From assembly GCF_001605895.1 (NCBI RefSeq), contig NZ_LUAW01000072.1, positions 1 to 64,000 of the forward strand: a stretch of 64,000 bases of DNA, in the 5' to 3' direction. Both the position numbers and the translations under genes were made by a program. How positions within the stretch are numbered: position 1 is the stretch's first letter; each line of letters starts with the position of its first letter. Positions 20,330 through 30,599 of this stretch are shown piece after piece. Under the pieces are notes generated by a model. The model was not told where the DNA came from. It worked only from the letters and a program-made list of their open reading frames with translations, and did not search any database. The DNA is from Acinetobacter pragensis (lineage in GTDB: Bacteria > Pseudomonadota > Gammaproteobacteria > Pseudomonadales > Moraxellaceae).

Positions 20330-21742
20330 GTGGAAAAACGGCCGCTGGTATTACTGGTAGACGATGAAGAAGATTTATGTCTGCTGATGCAAATGTCACT
20401 GTCTCGTATCGGCATAGATACGCATAGCGCGCACAGCCTGAGTGAAGCAAAAAAATGCTTGGGCGAACATGCCTATGACGCATGCTTAACCGATCTGAAT
20501 TTGCCGGATGGCAATGGCTTGCAGCTGCTGGAATGGATCAACCAGCACTGCCCGAGCTTACCGGTCGCCATGCTGACCGCTTACGGCAATATGGAAGTCG
20601 CTATTGCTGCTTTAAAAGCCGGCGCATTTGATTTTGTCAGCAAGCCTGTTAACCCAAAGCATCTTGAACAGCTGCTGCAAAAAGCCTTGAACAAGCCAGC
20701 CGGGCCAAAACAGCAGCAGGCGGATGCCTTGGAATATAAAATGCTGATTGGGCAATCTGAACCAATTCAGCAGCTGCGCATCACCTTAAAAAAAATTGCG
20801 CGCTCACAAGCTCCAGTATTTATTACCGGTGAATCCGGCACAGGAAAAGAAGTCGTCGCCAATCTGGTTCACCGTTTAAGCAACCGCAACGAAGGGCCAT
20901 TTATTGCCATTAACTGCGGTGCAATTCCGACAGAATTAATGGAAAGCGAACTCTTCGGCCATAAAAAAGGCAGCTTTACCGGTGCGGCGCAAGACAAGCA
21001 AGGCTTGATTCAGTCCGCGCATGGCGGCAGCTTATTTTTAGATGAAATTGCCGAACTGCCGCTCAGCATGCAGGTCAAACTGTTGCGCGCTGTACAGGAA
21101 AAACGCATCCGGCCTGTCGGTTCAGATGCTGAGATTGATGTCGATTTCCGCGTCATCAGCGCCAGCCATCAAGATTTGGAAGCCTTGGTCCAGCAAGGAA
21201 AATTCCGGCAGGACTTGTTCTTCCGCATTCATGTCATGGACTTAATCCTGCCGCCATTGCGCGAACGCGGGGATGATATTTTGCTGTTGGCGCAGCACTT
21301 TATTCAAAAAATCAGTACTGAATGGGATATTTCGGCCAAGCAGCTGACCGCACGCGCCAAAGAGTTTTTGGTGACGCAGTATTATCCGGGCAATGTGCGT
21401 GAATTGCGCAATATCATTGAACGCGCCATGACCCTAAGTGATGACGGCAATATTGACCTGCCCCAGCTGCAGAGCGCGCCGCAGCGTCAAATGGCGCAAA
21501 ATCTGGCTGCAGCCACGGGAGCGGTCTCCAGTTACAGTGCTGCCGAAGCCTCAATTGCAGCAAAAAAACTGCCAGAAGAAGGCCTCGAAATTCATTTAGA
21601 AAAGATTGAAAAAGAAATTTTGCTGAATGCGCTGAATTTAACCCATTGGAACAGAACGGTCGCGGCTAAAAAATTAGGCATGACGTTTCGATCACTGCGC
21701 TACCGTTTAAAGAAATTCGGCTTGGACACCGATGAGGATTAA
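20330..21742 (+). CDS. pilR: sigma-54 response regulator PilR
   Basis: PilR activates pilA transcription with sigma-54. Its receiver domain has Asp55 as the phosphorylation site. The AAA+ domain has the Walker A GESGTGKE, the sigma-54 contact loop GSFTGA (Ser in place of the common Ala) and the Walker B FLDEI. The C-terminal Fis-type HTH ends NRTVAAKKLGMTFRSLRYRLKK. The start is GTG 20330, 18 bases after pilS. It faces the protease gene with a 14-base gap. Confidence 0.94.
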   Translation: MEKRPLVLLVDDEEDLCLLMQMSLSRIGIDTHSAHSLSEAKKCLGEHAYDACLTDLNLPDGNGLQLLEWINQHCPSLPVAMLTAYGNMEVAIAALKAGAFDFVSKPVNPKHLEQLLQKALNKPAGPKQQQADALEYKMLIGQSEPIQQLRITLKKIARSQAPVFITGESGTGKEVVANLVHRLSNRNEGPFIAINCGAIPTELMESELFGHKKGSFTGAAQDKQGLIQSAHGGSLFLDEIAELPLSMQVKLLRAVQEKRIRPVGSDAEIDVDFRVISASHQDLEALVQQGKFRQDLFFRIHVMDLILPPLRERGDDILLLAQHFIQKISTEWDISAKQLTARAKEFLVTQYYPGNVRELRNIIERAMTLSDDGNIDLPQLQSAPQRQMAQNLAAATGAVSSYSAAEASIAAKKLPEEGLEIHLEKIEKEILLNALNLTHWNRTVAAKKLGMTFRSLRYRLKKFGLDTDED

Positions 21743-21756
21743 TCCCCTCACGGCGG

Positions 21757-22929
21757 CTACTTCTGAAGCAGCAGCAAATCGGCGATATGCTCAACATAAC
21801 TTTCCTCCCGCATGTCATGCGGGATTGGATAGTTGAAGTTAGGCTGTATGCCGATCCCCTCAATCATTCGGCCATTGGGCGTGTAATACTGTGAAACAGT
21901 CATTTGTAAGGCAGCGCCGTTGCTCAGCGGAAATAATTTCTGCACTACGCCCTTGCCATAGCTTTTTTCACCCGCAACCCATGCCCGCCCATGCTCTTTC
22001 ATAGCCGCAGTAAAGACTTCTGCTGCAGACGCTGACCGGTTATTGATTAAGATTCCGACTTTCAGATTTTGAAATTCAAAACTCGGCAGCGCCTGAAACT
22101 GCTGATCACCTTCTGAACGGCTTTTGGTTGAGACAATTACGCCTTGGTTCAAAAATAAATCTGCCGATTCCACAGATGCAGACAACAAGCCGCCCGGATT
22201 ATTGCGCAGATCAAACAGCACAGCCTTTAATTTTGATGTCCCATGGCTTTCAATCAGGCGCTTCACCTCATTGGCTGTATCTTGCTGGAACACCTTAATG
22301 TGCAGCACCAGCACCTGATTGTTCAGCAGGCGTGATTCGATATCCGTTTCAATTTTAGTATTGCGCACCAAATTCATCGGCACGCTGTTGGGCGACAGCT
22401 GCAGGCTTAACGTCGAGCCGATCGCGCCATCAAGCACATGTTTAACCTGATCCTGATTCAGTTTTTTCAGTTCTTGATCTTCTATTTTATAAACCGTCAC
22501 GCCATTTTTCAGGCCTAATTTCGCTGAGTCCGCATCCGGTTTTAAATTATGAATCACCCAATGCTGCAGCGCGCTGTCAAAGCGCAGATCAAAATCGACT
22601 GAAGCCAAGTCGCCTTCGGTGTATTGCAGAAGCTGTTTATAGTCTTCTGGGGAGAGATATCTGGAATAGCGGTCTAAACCGCCGACCAAGCCTTTGATGG
22701 CTTGCTGGAACAGTTCATCGTCATTTTTTTCTTTAACATAATTGTCTTTAACGATGCCGTAAATTTGCACAAACTGCTGAATGGATTCCACTGGAATTTC
22801 TTGGTAGCTGGCCTCAAAATCCCCGTCAAACTCATCGGAAGCAGGCGCTTTGCCTGCTCCCCATGCCAAATGGCCAGCGCACATCAATGTGGTGAAAAGT
22901 ACCGCAGATCGCCAATGCGCTTTCGCCAT
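21757..22929 (-). CDS. C-terminal processing peptidase, S41 family
   Basis: This is an exported serine protease of the CtpA/Prc group that trims periplasmic or envelope proteins. A signal peptide (cut after WGAG-type end near residue 26) is followed by a helical part, a PDZ domain (about 110-190) and the S41 catalytic domain. The catalytic serine is in NNRSASAAE and the lysine in EKSYGKGVVQ. At 390 residues it is the short CtpA form. gpmI lies 27 bases upstream on the same strand, a linkage also seen in other gammaproteobacteria. Confidence 0.9.
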   Translation of the reverse strand: MAKAHWRSAVLFTTLMCAGHLAWGAGKAPASDEFDGDFEASYQEIPVESIQQFVQIYGIVKDNYVKEKNDDELFQQAIKGLVGGLDRYSRYLSPEDYKQLLQYTEGDLASVDFDLRFDSALQHWVIHNLKPDADSAKLGLKNGVTVYKIEDQELKKLNQDQVKHVLDGAIGSTLSLQLSPNSVPMNLVRNTKIETDIESRLLNNQVLVLHIKVFQQDTANEVKRLIESHGTSKLKAVLFDLRNNPGGLLSASVESADLFLNQGVIVSTKSRSEGDQQFQALPSFEFQNLKVGILINNRSASAAEVFTAAMKEHGRAWVAGEKSYGKGVVQKLFPLSNGAALQMTVSQYYTPNGRMIEGIGIQPNFNYPIPHDMREESYVEHIADLLLLQK

Positions 22930-22956
22930 TCTTCTATCCTTGCATGTGCTTAATGC

Positions 22957-24504
22957 TTAAGCCTTGATATGAATTAAATTGCGGCCTTGCATTTCTGCAG
23001 GAACCGGAACATTCATTAAATTCAGCAATGTCGGCGCGACATCCGCCAGCACGCCGCCCTCATCAATGACTGCAGCCTCTGGGCCAACATAAATAAATGG
23101 CACCAATTCAGTTGTATGCTGCGTATGCACCTGACCGCTGACATAGTCCTGCATTTGCTCAACATTACCATGATCGGCGGTAACAATCATATGGCCTTTG
23201 CTGGCCATAACCGCTTCGTAGACACGGCCTAAACAGGTATCAACCGCTTCGACCGCTTTCACGGCAGCATCAAATACGCCTGTATGGCCCACCATATCGC
23301 CATTGGCGTAGTTCACCACCAGCAGGTCAAACTCGCCTGAATTAATCGCGGCCACCAATTCATCGGTGACTTCATACGCACTCATTTCCGGCTTTAAGTC
23401 ATACGTTGCCACACTTGGTGAAGGAATCAAAATACGCTTTTCGCCTGGATATTCATCTTCACGGCCGCCGCTGAAGAAAAATGTCACGTGTGCATATTTC
23501 TCTGTTTCCGCGATACGCAGTTGGGTTTTACCCAAGCCCGACAAGTATTCCCCAATCGAGTTCACCAGCGCTTCCGGCATATAGGCCACAGGCGCGTCAA
23601 TGGTGGCCTGATAGCGGGTCAGCATGACAAATTTAGATAGCGCTGGAACAACCTTGCGTTCAAAACCAGCAAAATCTTTTTCAACAAATGCTTTGGTAAT
23701 TTCACGCGCGCGGTCAGCCCGGAAGTTCATGAACACTACGCTGTCATTGTCTTGAATCTTCGCAAAATCACCGATGCGGGTCGCTTTGACAAACTCATCC
23801 GACTCACCGGCCGCATAAGCCTGTTCCAATCCATCGACCGCGGTTGCAGCCGTACGCAACGCTTCACCCTCGGTCAACAAACGGTACGCCTGCTCTACGC
23901 GGTCCCAGCGGTTATCGCGGTCCATCGCGAAATAGCGGCCAATCATGGTCGCGATGCGGCCTTGCCCTGGATATTGTGCAAATAGGGCATCCAATTTTTC
24001 TAAAGACGGCTGCGCGCTTTTTGGCGGTGTATCACGGCCATCCAAAAACGCATGCAGATAAACTTGAGCGCCGCGTTTCAGCGCCAATTCCGCCATCGCC
24101 ACAATATGGTCTTCATGCGAATGCACGCCGCCTTCAGACAGCAGGCCCATAATATGCACTGCGCCATGGGCCGCCTTGGCTTTTTCTACGGCATCCACCA
24201 GCACTTCATGTTCAAAGAAATCACCCGTACGGATGTCTTTGGTAATGCGGGTAAAGTCCTGATACAGCACGCGCCCTGCGCCGAGGTTCATGTGCCCCAC
24301 TTCAGAGTTGCCCATTTGACCATCCGGCAAGCCGACGTCTTCACCAGAACCTGAAATTAAACCATGCGGATGCTTTGCTTCCATCGCTGTCAAATTAGGG
24401 CGTTTCGCCGCTAAGAAGGCATTATCTTTCTCTTCAACACGATGTCCCACACCATCCATAATCACTAAAACGTGAGGGATTTTTTTAGCAGATGCATCCG
24501 ACAT
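22957..24504 (-). CDS. gpmI: 2,3-bisphosphoglycerate-independent phosphoglycerate mutase
   Basis: This manganese enzyme interconverts 3- and 2-phosphoglycerate in glycolysis and gluconeogenesis. It is an alkaline phosphatase superfamily protein of 515 residues. Metal ligands begin at Asp in VIMDGVG; the catalytic serine is in QMGNSEVGH; and the C-terminal metal cluster VTADHGN is present. It probably shares a transcript with the S41 protease downstream. Confidence 0.96.
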   Translation of the reverse strand: MSDASAKKIPHVLVIMDGVGHRVEEKDNAFLAAKRPNLTAMEAKHPHGLISGSGEDVGLPDGQMGNSEVGHMNLGAGRVLYQDFTRITKDIRTGDFFEHEVLVDAVEKAKAAHGAVHIMGLLSEGGVHSHEDHIVAMAELALKRGAQVYLHAFLDGRDTPPKSAQPSLEKLDALFAQYPGQGRIATMIGRYFAMDRDNRWDRVEQAYRLLTEGEALRTAATAVDGLEQAYAAGESDEFVKATRIGDFAKIQDNDSVVFMNFRADRAREITKAFVEKDFAGFERKVVPALSKFVMLTRYQATIDAPVAYMPEALVNSIGEYLSGLGKTQLRIAETEKYAHVTFFFSGGREDEYPGEKRILIPSPSVATYDLKPEMSAYEVTDELVAAINSGEFDLLVVNYANGDMVGHTGVFDAAVKAVEAVDTCLGRVYEAVMASKGHMIVTADHGNVEQMQDYVSGQVHTQHTTELVPFIYVGPEAAVIDEGGVLADVAPTLLNLMNVPVPAEMQGRNLIHIKA

Positions 24505-24626
24505 AATTGCACACTCTTCAAGTCTATAAATTAATCACGCTATCTTACCGAATTTTCGGTCAAGACTCTATGATCCCGGTACGGTTAATACTGTTCAGGA
24601 ACATAGCTTTCCTCGATGCCTTCCGC

Positions 24627-25697
24627 TTATCTGGCGCGGTGAAGCAGGTAGCCGCCAGCTGCGAAAATCAGCACAATCGGCACAAAAACGAACCACGCCG
24701 GCGACGGCGAATACACCAGGCTGGCATAGCCCAGAAAATCCTGCAGATAAAAAAAGCCCAAGCCGACAAACAGCGCAATCACCAAGCGGAAACCCATCGA
24801 CTGCTGGCGCAATGGCCCAAAAATGAAAGAGCAGGCAATTACCACCAGCGCAATTAAGGCCAGCGGTGAAGCGGCTTTCTGCCAAAATGCCAGCTGATAG
24901 GTTTTCGGCACTTGGCTGTATTCATTCAAATAGCTCATAAAGCTCACCAGCTGGCTTGGCGATAGATCTTCAGGATCCAAAGTCACCATATGCACATATT
25001 TAGGCTGCAGCGCCAGCGATAAGGGCAGCTTGGCATTTTCTTCAAGCACCGCATCGCCGGTTTTTAAAATGTCGACTTGCGTGGCGCTTTGTAATGTCCA
25101 GCTGCCGTCTTTGATAAACTGCCCCTGCTTCGCCTCCAGCGTGCCGCGCAAATGGTAGCTGTCGTCAAAATCCACCACCTGCACATTTTTCAGCTCGCCT
25201 TGTGAATTGGCGTAATCAATATAAATAAAGCGCTGGCCTTCGCGGGTCCAGTAGCCTTTCACTTCGCCCAATTCGGCGGCCGTGCGGTGGCTTTTAATGC
25301 TGTCAGCTTTTTCATTGGTATAAGGGATAACCCATTCGCTTAAGGCGAAGGATAAAATCACCAAAATTAAGGCGGAACGGATCACCCAGCCGACAATGCG
25401 CCACAGGCTGACCCCGACGGAACGCATCACAATCAATTCACTGTTGGACGCCAGAGTGCCTAAGCCCAGTACAGCGCCAATCAATGCGGAAATTGGCAAG
25501 ATTTCATACAGCGCATGCGGTGCGCCCCACAATACATACAAAAAGGCATCCCATGCGCCATAGCCCTCTTTGATCGAGCCCAGCTCACCTAAATAAGTGA
25601 ACAGCACCTGTAAACTAGATAAGACCGCTGTAGCACCCAGCATAGAGAGTGCTGTGGTTTTGGTCACATGTTTGGCAATAATACGGCGCGCTAACAT
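24627..25697 (-). CDS. lptG: LPS export ABC transporter permease LptG
   Basis: LptG is one of the two permeases of the LptB2FG complex that pulls lipo-oligosaccharide out of the inner membrane. The 356 residues have the YjgP/YjgQ plan: helices at both ends (residues about 12-130 and 270-350) around a periplasmic beta-jellyroll domain. It starts two bases after the lptF stop, so they are one operon. Confidence 0.94.
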   Translation of the reverse strand: MLARRIIAKHVTKTTALSMLGATAVLSSLQVLFTYLGELGSIKEGYGAWDAFLYVLWGAPHALYEILPISALIGAVLGLGTLASNSELIVMRSVGVSLWRIVGWVIRSALILVILSFALSEWVIPYTNEKADSIKSHRTAAELGEVKGYWTREGQRFIYIDYANSQGELKNVQVVDFDDSYHLRGTLEAKQGQFIKDGSWTLQSATQVDILKTGDAVLEENAKLPLSLALQPKYVHMVTLDPEDLSPSQLVSFMSYLNEYSQVPKTYQLAFWQKAASPLALIALVVIACSFIFGPLRQQSMGFRLVIALFVGLGFFYLQDFLGYASLVYSPSPAWFVFVPIVLIFAAGGYLLHRAR

Positions 25698-25699
25698 TA

Positions 25700-26800
25700 T
25701 TAAGACCTCACTCGCTGAATTTGTTTCTTAATTTTCGGCGCGAGTTTTTGCTTGCGCGAGAACAGCGCAGCGGCTATGCCGTACACCACTAAAATCACAG
25801 GATAGATCCAGATATCCATCTCGCCTTTAGAAATTCGGGTTTTCACTGCCATCAAAGCCACAATCAGGCTGGCAAAAATCAATAAGGCAGGAAAAAGCTT
25901 TAAATAACGCCCTTGACGCGGACTGACTTCGGACAACGCAACCGACAGCATCAGCGCCACCACAATAGAAAACGGCACGAAAATACGCCAGCCCAATTCA
26001 CTGGCCACCACAGGGTCTTCACGGTTATTCCATAGTTTGGAAATCGGCAGCGCTTCCACCTCAGCACTTTCAAACTTAGCTTCCGAATCATTTTCCAAGC
26101 GCAGGCGGTAGCTTTCAAATTCCGCCTGTGAATAGCGCGGCTGGCCCGGATAAATTTCATAGCGGCGGCCTTCGCTCAAATCCACTACGCTGGCAGAATC
26201 ATTCTGCATCTCAACGCGGGTGGCTTCTTTGGCCAAAATAATCACATCCGGCTTACCTTCTTTTTCTGCCCGCTGATAGAAAAAGATGTCTTTTAAATTT
26301 CTGCGGTCTTCGGATAAATCACCTGCATAGATTGTATAAGGGCCAGAAGAAATAAACTCTTTCGGACGCACCAGGTCAAATCCCGTGCGCACCGCCTGGC
26401 TGGTGGTCAGCGCTTCGAACTGGCGGAGGCCCCAAGGCGATGCCCAGATCATTAAAAAAGCCTGTATGGCTAAAAAAACAACGGTCATCGGAACCAATAA
26501 GCGCGCCAGCTGATGGCGGCTGATCCCGCTGCCGTTCATGACCGCCATTTCATGGTCGACATACATTCGGCCAAAAACCAGCATTAAGCCAATAAAAAAG
26601 CCCAGCGGCAGAATAAGTGTTAAAAATTCCGGCAGGCGGTAGCCAATAATGCTGAACAGAATGCCCGCGTCCAAGCGGCCTTGGGCTGCCACGCCAAAAT
26701 ACTTGATCAGCCGGCCACCCATCATGATCAAGGTCAATATGGCAATCACAACCAAAGATGTCGAAACAACCTGCTTGACCAGATAACGCCGAATAATCAA
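25700..26800 (-). CDS. lptF: LPS export ABC transporter permease LptF
   Basis: LptF pairs with LptG in the lipo-oligosaccharide extractor. It has the same arrangement of end helices and a central periplasmic domain. The frame is open to 26839, but the family N-terminus begins at the IIRRYLVKQ segment. TTG 26800 with GGAAGAA six bases ahead fits best as the start, giving 366 residues. It is divergent from pepA. Confidence 0.92.
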   Translation of the reverse strand: MIIRRYLVKQVVSTSLVVIAILTLIMMGGRLIKYFGVAAQGRLDAGILFSIIGYRLPEFLTLILPLGFFIGLMLVFGRMYVDHEMAVMNGSGISRHQLARLLVPMTVVFLAIQAFLMIWASPWGLRQFEALTTSQAVRTGFDLVRPKEFISSGPYTIYAGDLSEDRRNLKDIFFYQRAEKEGKPDVIILAKEATRVEMQNDSASVVDLSEGRRYEIYPGQPRYSQAEFESYRLRLENDSEAKFESAEVEALPISKLWNNREDPVVASELGWRIFVPFSIVVALMLSVALSEVSPRQGRYLKLFPALLIFASLIVALMAVKTRISKGEMDIWIYPVILVVYGIAAALFSRKQKLAPKIKKQIQRVRS

Positions 26801-26959
26801 ATTAATTCTTCCAAAAAAGATAAGCGGATAAACTCCCAATAGTTTACCCGAATGCTGAAAATAAAAAACCTTTCCCCGTGTTGTGCATTGAAACCCTATT
26901 CAGGAAATTGTTTCAATGGTTTAATGGTTTGCAAATTTTAAAAGGCACGAATACCGTCT

Positions 26960-28408
26960 ATGAAACTAACGATAAATACGTCATTCCAAGCGAATGCGTC
27001 TAGCCAGTCTTTGTTGATATTAGTAGATTCTGAACACGTTCAAAATGCTGCCGATTCATATCAAATCAATGATTTAAACAAATTAACAGAAGCGGCTCAA
27101 TTCAAAGCCGGCCTCAATGAAACTTTAGCATTAATCGGTTCGGTCAGCGCTTGCCTGAATACAGCATTGGTCGGAATTGGCAAAGCGGAAGAGCTTCAGC
27201 CAGCCAAATTAGCAAAAATTGCACAAACCATTATCAAATTTTCACAAAAAAAATTCCAACAAATCAGCATTGATATTTCAGCGCTTCCGCAAGAAATGCA
27301 TTATTTATTTGCATTGAGCCTGACGCAGGCCGCCTATGCTTTTGATGAATACAAATCTAAAAAGAATGAGTTTGCCCTTGAACAGGTGCATTTGGTTGCG
27401 GCCGAAACCGCGCTGACGCAGCAGCAGTTAAGCCTGATTGCGGCCATTCAAAACGGCCAAAACTTTACCCGTGACTTGGGCAACCGCCCAGGCAATATTT
27501 GCTTCCCTGAATATCTGGCAGAACAGGCGCAGGCTTTGGCCGCAGAATTCCCTGACCTGCTGAAAGTCACTGTGCTGAACGAGCAGCAAATGGCGGATTT
27601 AGGCATGGGCGCATTTCTTGCTGTCAGCAAAGGTTCAGACCGTCCGGGCCGCATCATTACAATTGAATATCAAGCGGGCCGCGCAGAAGCGCCCGTCGTG
27701 CTGGTCGGTAAAGGCGTTACTTTTGATACCGGCGGCATTTCATTAAAACCGGGCGCAGGCATGGATGAAATGAAATATGACATGTGCGGCTCTGCCTCTG
27801 TATTAGGAACCATGCGCGCGCTGTGCGAATCGCAGCTGCCGATTCATGTGGTGGGCGCCATTGCTGCCGCAGAAAACATGCCGTCTGGCCATGCAACCCG
27901 ACCAGGCGATATTGTGACAACCATGAGCGGCCAGACCGTTGAAATTTTGAACACCGATGCTGAAGGCCGTTTAGTGCTGTGCGATACGCTGACCTATGTG
28001 AAGCGCTTCAACCCTGCGCTGGTGATTGATATTGCAACGCTGACAGGCGCATGCGTGGTGGCTTTAGGTTCAGTCCTGACCGGCATGTTCACGCCGGATG
28101 ATGACCTTGCCGCAGAGATTTCCGCTGCCGGCCAGACCTCATTTGACCGCGTATGGCGCATGCCGGTGATTGAAGACTATCAAGAACAGCTGGATTCTCC
28201 ATTTGCGGACATCGCCAACATTGGCGGGCCGAAAGCCGGCTCTGTTACAGCGGCCTGCTTCCTGCAGCGCTTTACCCGCGACTACCGCTGGGCGCATTTG
28301 GATATTGCCGGCACAGCATGGAATTCAGGCGCGAATAAAGGCGCAACCGGCCGTCCAGTGCCGCTGCTCATGCAATTCCTGATTAACCGTACTCAAGCCA
28401 ATGGCTAA
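26960..28408 (+). CDS. pepA: leucyl aminopeptidase PepA
   Basis: This M17 family two-metal aminopeptidase is a cytosolic hexamer in relatives. The signature NTDAEGRL is intact, as are the metal-site motifs [11 protein letters not shown] and the lysine in GMDEMKYDM. The 482 residues comprise an N-terminal domain (to about 170) and the catalytic domain. In E. coli PepA also binds DNA (XerA at cer, carAB control); whether this one does is unknown. The stop overlaps holC by eight bases. Confidence 0.95.
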   Translation: MKLTINTSFQANASSQSLLILVDSEHVQNAADSYQINDLNKLTEAAQFKAGLNETLALIGSVSACLNTALVGIGKAEELQPAKLAKIAQTIIKFSQKKFQQISIDISALPQEMHYLFALSLTQAAYAFDEYKSKKNEFALEQVHLVAAETALTQQQLSLIAAIQNGQNFTRDLGNRPGNICFPEYLAEQAQALAAEFPDLLKVTVLNEQQMADLGMGAFLAVSKGSDRPGRIITIEYQAGRAEAPVVLVGKGVTFDTGGISLKPGAGMDEMKYDMCGSASVLGTMRALCESQLPIHVVGAIAAAENMPSGHATRPGDIVTTMSGQTVEILNTDAEGRLVLCDTLTYVKRFNPALVIDIATLTGACVVALGSVLTGMFTPDDDLAAEISAAGQTSFDRVWRMPVIEDYQEQLDSPFADIANIGGPKAGSVTAACFLQRFTRDYRWAHLDIAGTAWNSGANKGATGRPVPLLMQFLINRTQANG

Positions 28409-28808
28409 AGTCAGCTTTTATCTGTTTGAAAAAAGCCCTGAACGGCAAGTCGAAAGCGCTTGCCGTTTATGCCGCAAAATTCTGCGTCAGTCCGAACGGA
28501 TTTGGCTCTTAAGCGATGATGCAGAACTTCGGCAGCAGCTGGATGAGCGCCTGTGGAGCTTTGATGCCGCAGGCTTCATTCCGCATGGCATCAACCAGCA
28601 GGATACGCCCGTCTGCATTTCAGAGCATTTGCCTGAACAGCCGGACTGGATTGTGTTTAATTTTAACAATCAAGCACTTGAACAATATGGAAATTTTAGT
28701 CACATTATTGAAATTATCGAAAATAATGAGCCGGCTAAAATGATTGGCCGTAAAAAATTCAAAAAATACCGTCACTTAGGCATTGAACCGCAAACATTCA
28801 AGCTCTAA
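28401..28808 (+). CDS. holC: DNA polymerase III chi subunit HolC
   Basis: Chi links the clamp loader to single-strand binding protein at the replication fork. The 135-residue protein has the family start VSFYLFEKS and the pattern ACRLCRKIL ... WLLSDDAEL, with FIPHGI in the middle. It overlaps the end of pepA by eight bases, the same pepA-holC order as in E. coli, which supports the call. Confidence 0.9.
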   Translation: MAKVSFYLFEKSPERQVESACRLCRKILRQSERIWLLSDDAELRQQLDERLWSFDAAGFIPHGINQQDTPVCISEHLPEQPDWIVFNFNNQALEQYGNFSHIIEIIENNEPAKMIGRKKFKKYRHLGIEPQTFKL

Positions 28809-28844
28809 CTGACGTCTGATATTTATATTTAAGGAGATGCTGCA

Positions 28845-29474
28845 GTGGCATTAAATGTTGGTCCCGATTTTAAACAGCGCTGGTTAAACGTGCCTGAAGC
28901 TGTGCGTCAGACCTTTATTGATGACCTTGGGCGCATCTGCGATGTCCTCCAGCCAGAAAACAATATTGAGCAATGGCTGGAAAAGGATCAAAAACAGCAG
29001 GCGCTGTCTTTTGAACGCATTGACGCAGCATATGCCGAAAGAAAAGCGCAGCTGATAGAAGAAGCCCGCATCCGCAAGCAGCAAGCGCTGGAACAGGCGC
29101 TGGCCAAGAAGCGCGCAGCGCAGCAGGCCTATGCCGAACAGCTGAAACAGGATGAATTGCGCCAATTTGCCGAGCAGGCGCAAACCCTTGCGCTGATTCG
29201 GCATAGCATTGACCGCGACACGCTGACGTACACATCGCGCTACCATAAAAACCCGGAAAGCACTCCTTTCAATTTTGCCAAAGGCTTGTCTGTTCCTGAG
29301 CATGAAATGCTGTCAGAGCTGGAAAGTGTGCGGATTCGCTTAGAGCTTGAAGCTGAAACGCAAATTGAACAGGCGGTTTCTGCCTTTCGCGCCAAGCTGC
29401 AGGCTGCGGCGCAGGAAGAAATTGAATATGTGCTGAAAAATTCAAGTTTTTCAGAGGAACAGCCTAAAAATTAA
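28845..29474 (+). CDS. hypothetical coiled-coil protein
   Basis: The 209-residue product starts at GTG 28845 behind a strong AAGGAG. It has no signal or membrane segment. Residues about 40-110 are rich in Gln, Lys, Glu and Ala and should form a coiled coil (AKKRAAQQAYAEQ); a second helical stretch follows at about 160-200. I recognise no domain. It is 36 bases after holC on the same strand, in the place where valS lies in enterobacteria, so co-transcription with pepA-holC is likely. A replication role is only a guess from neighbours. Confidence 0.75.
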   Translation: MALNVGPDFKQRWLNVPEAVRQTFIDDLGRICDVLQPENNIEQWLEKDQKQQALSFERIDAAYAERKAQLIEEARIRKQQALEQALAKKRAAQQAYAEQLKQDELRQFAEQAQTLALIRHSIDRDTLTYTSRYHKNPESTPFNFAKGLSVPEHEMLSELESVRIRLELEAETQIEQAVSAFRAKLQAAAQEEIEYVLKNSSFSEEQPKN

Positions 29475-29532
29475 AGGCGCGGATGGATTGTTTCTTTACG
29501 GATCGCTGAAATAGCTGCAAATTGAAGAACTG

Positions 29533-29556
29533 ATGTCATGAAAATGACATAATTTT
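29533..29556 (+). terminator. weak terminator-like hairpin
   Basis: ATGTCAT (29533-29539) and ATGACAT (29544-29550) close a four-base loop and are followed by AATTTT. The stem is AT-rich, so termination would be weak. Confidence 0.35.
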
Positions 29557-29640
29557 GCAGCAGGATGTTCATGCACTCAGAATGCTTTCATTTTCAAGGC
29601 ATTTTATCAGCGAAGCTACCGTTTTGATCAGGACAGATCT

Positions 29641-29859
29641 ATGGACATCTTGAACCGCATATCCCGCAAAATTGAAGCCCTTTCCGCAGGTGAACAATGG
29701 AGCATTACCGCGCAAGAACTTTGGATGAGCCGCGGCGATTTTCAATCGATTTCAGCATTTTTGGCCCGTGAGTCAGAAAAAGGCCACTTCACCATTGCCG
29801 CTGCAGAAGAAGCATCGGTACGATGCGGCAGCGCCTCCCTGCTCCTTACCAAGCAGTAA
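29641..29859 (+). CDS. small hypothetical protein
   Basis: This 72-residue product has AGGA seven to eight bases ahead of its ATG and is followed by a good terminator, so it looks like a true gene. It contains no membrane segment, a possible helix-rich start (LNRISRKIEALSAG) and a single cysteine. I do not recognise it. It may be independent of the gene upstream, from which it is 166 bases away. Confidence 0.6.
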   Translation: MDILNRISRKIEALSAGEQWSITAQELWMSRGDFQSISAFLARESEKGHFTIAAAEEASVRCGSASLLLTKQ

Positions 29860-29891
29860 TTGCTCTTTTTAATCTGAATGACCGTAAACAG

Positions 29892-29914
29892 AGTCCGCAG
29901 CAGCGGGCTTTTTT
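29892..29914 (+). terminator. terminator of the small hypothetical gene
   Basis: A 7-bp stem (AGTCCGC with GCGGGCT, one G-T pair) around AGCA is followed by TTTTTT. Confidence 0.75.
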
Positions 29915-29943
29915 ATTGCCTTGGTTTTTGAGCCGCTGACGTT

Positions 29944-30495
29944 TTAGATTAAATCTGCAACTGCATTTACAGTGTGGCCAAAACCATAGCCGATTCCCAG
30001 CAGCAGGCCCAGCCAAAAAATACTGCCCACCACATTATAAAAAGTGAAGACCGCAAAATTCATGCGTGCAGAACCGGCCGCAAAAGGCGCAAAAGAACGG
30101 ACAAAAGGAACAAAACGCGCCATAAGAATGGTCTTGCCGCCATGTTTCATAAAATACGCATTGGTTTTCACCATGTATGCGGGTTTAAAATAGCGTGAAT
30201 GCTGATTGAAAAACTTCAGCCCCAAAACACTGCCCGTATAATAATTAACGGTGTAGCCTAAAATGGAAGCTGCAAACAGCAGGCTGAACATATAATGCAA
30301 ATGTACAGCATCGGTTGTTGAACAAAGTGCGCCAATGGCAAGCAGCAGGCTGTCTCCCGGCAAAAAAAACATGAAGACTGAACCGGTTTCTGCAAAAATC
30401 ACCAGAAACAAAATGGCGTAAATCCAGATGCCGTATTGTTCCAGCAGCATCGGCAGCCATTGCTCAATATTCATCATAAAATCAATCATCGGCAC
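29944..30495 (-). CDS. DedA family membrane protein
   Basis: DedA/VTT-domain proteins are membrane transporters tied to proton-motive force, and some recycle undecaprenyl phosphate. The 183-residue product has several hydrophobic helices, the early motif FAETGSVFMFFLPGDSLL and the later arginine motif RFVPFVRSFAPFAAG with the G-rich helix after it. These two re-entrant motifs define the family. An alternative ATG two codons in (30489) is possible. Substrate cannot be told from sequence. Confidence 0.88.
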   Translation of the reverse strand: MPMIDFMMNIEQWLPMLLEQYGIWIYAILFLVIFAETGSVFMFFLPGDSLLLAIGALCSTTDAVHLHYMFSLLFAASILGYTVNYYTGSVLGLKFFNQHSRYFKPAYMVKTNAYFMKHGGKTILMARFVPFVRSFAPFAAGSARMNFAVFTFYNVVGSIFWLGLLLGIGYGFGHTVNAVADLI

Positions 30496-30544
30496 CTGTC
30501 CAAATCATCTGTTCAAGTCTATTCGTGCAGCATTATGACCCAAA

Positions 30545-30582
30545 AACAAAAAAACAGCCTAATTTTTCAACCAGACTGTTTT
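30545..30582 (-). terminator. terminator of the ribD-ribE operon
   Basis: On the minus strand AAAACAGTCT and AGGCTGTTTT form a 10-bp stem with one G-T pair around a 12-base loop, followed by more T residues. Confidence 0.65.
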
Positions 30583-30599
30583 TATATTCAGCACTCAGC

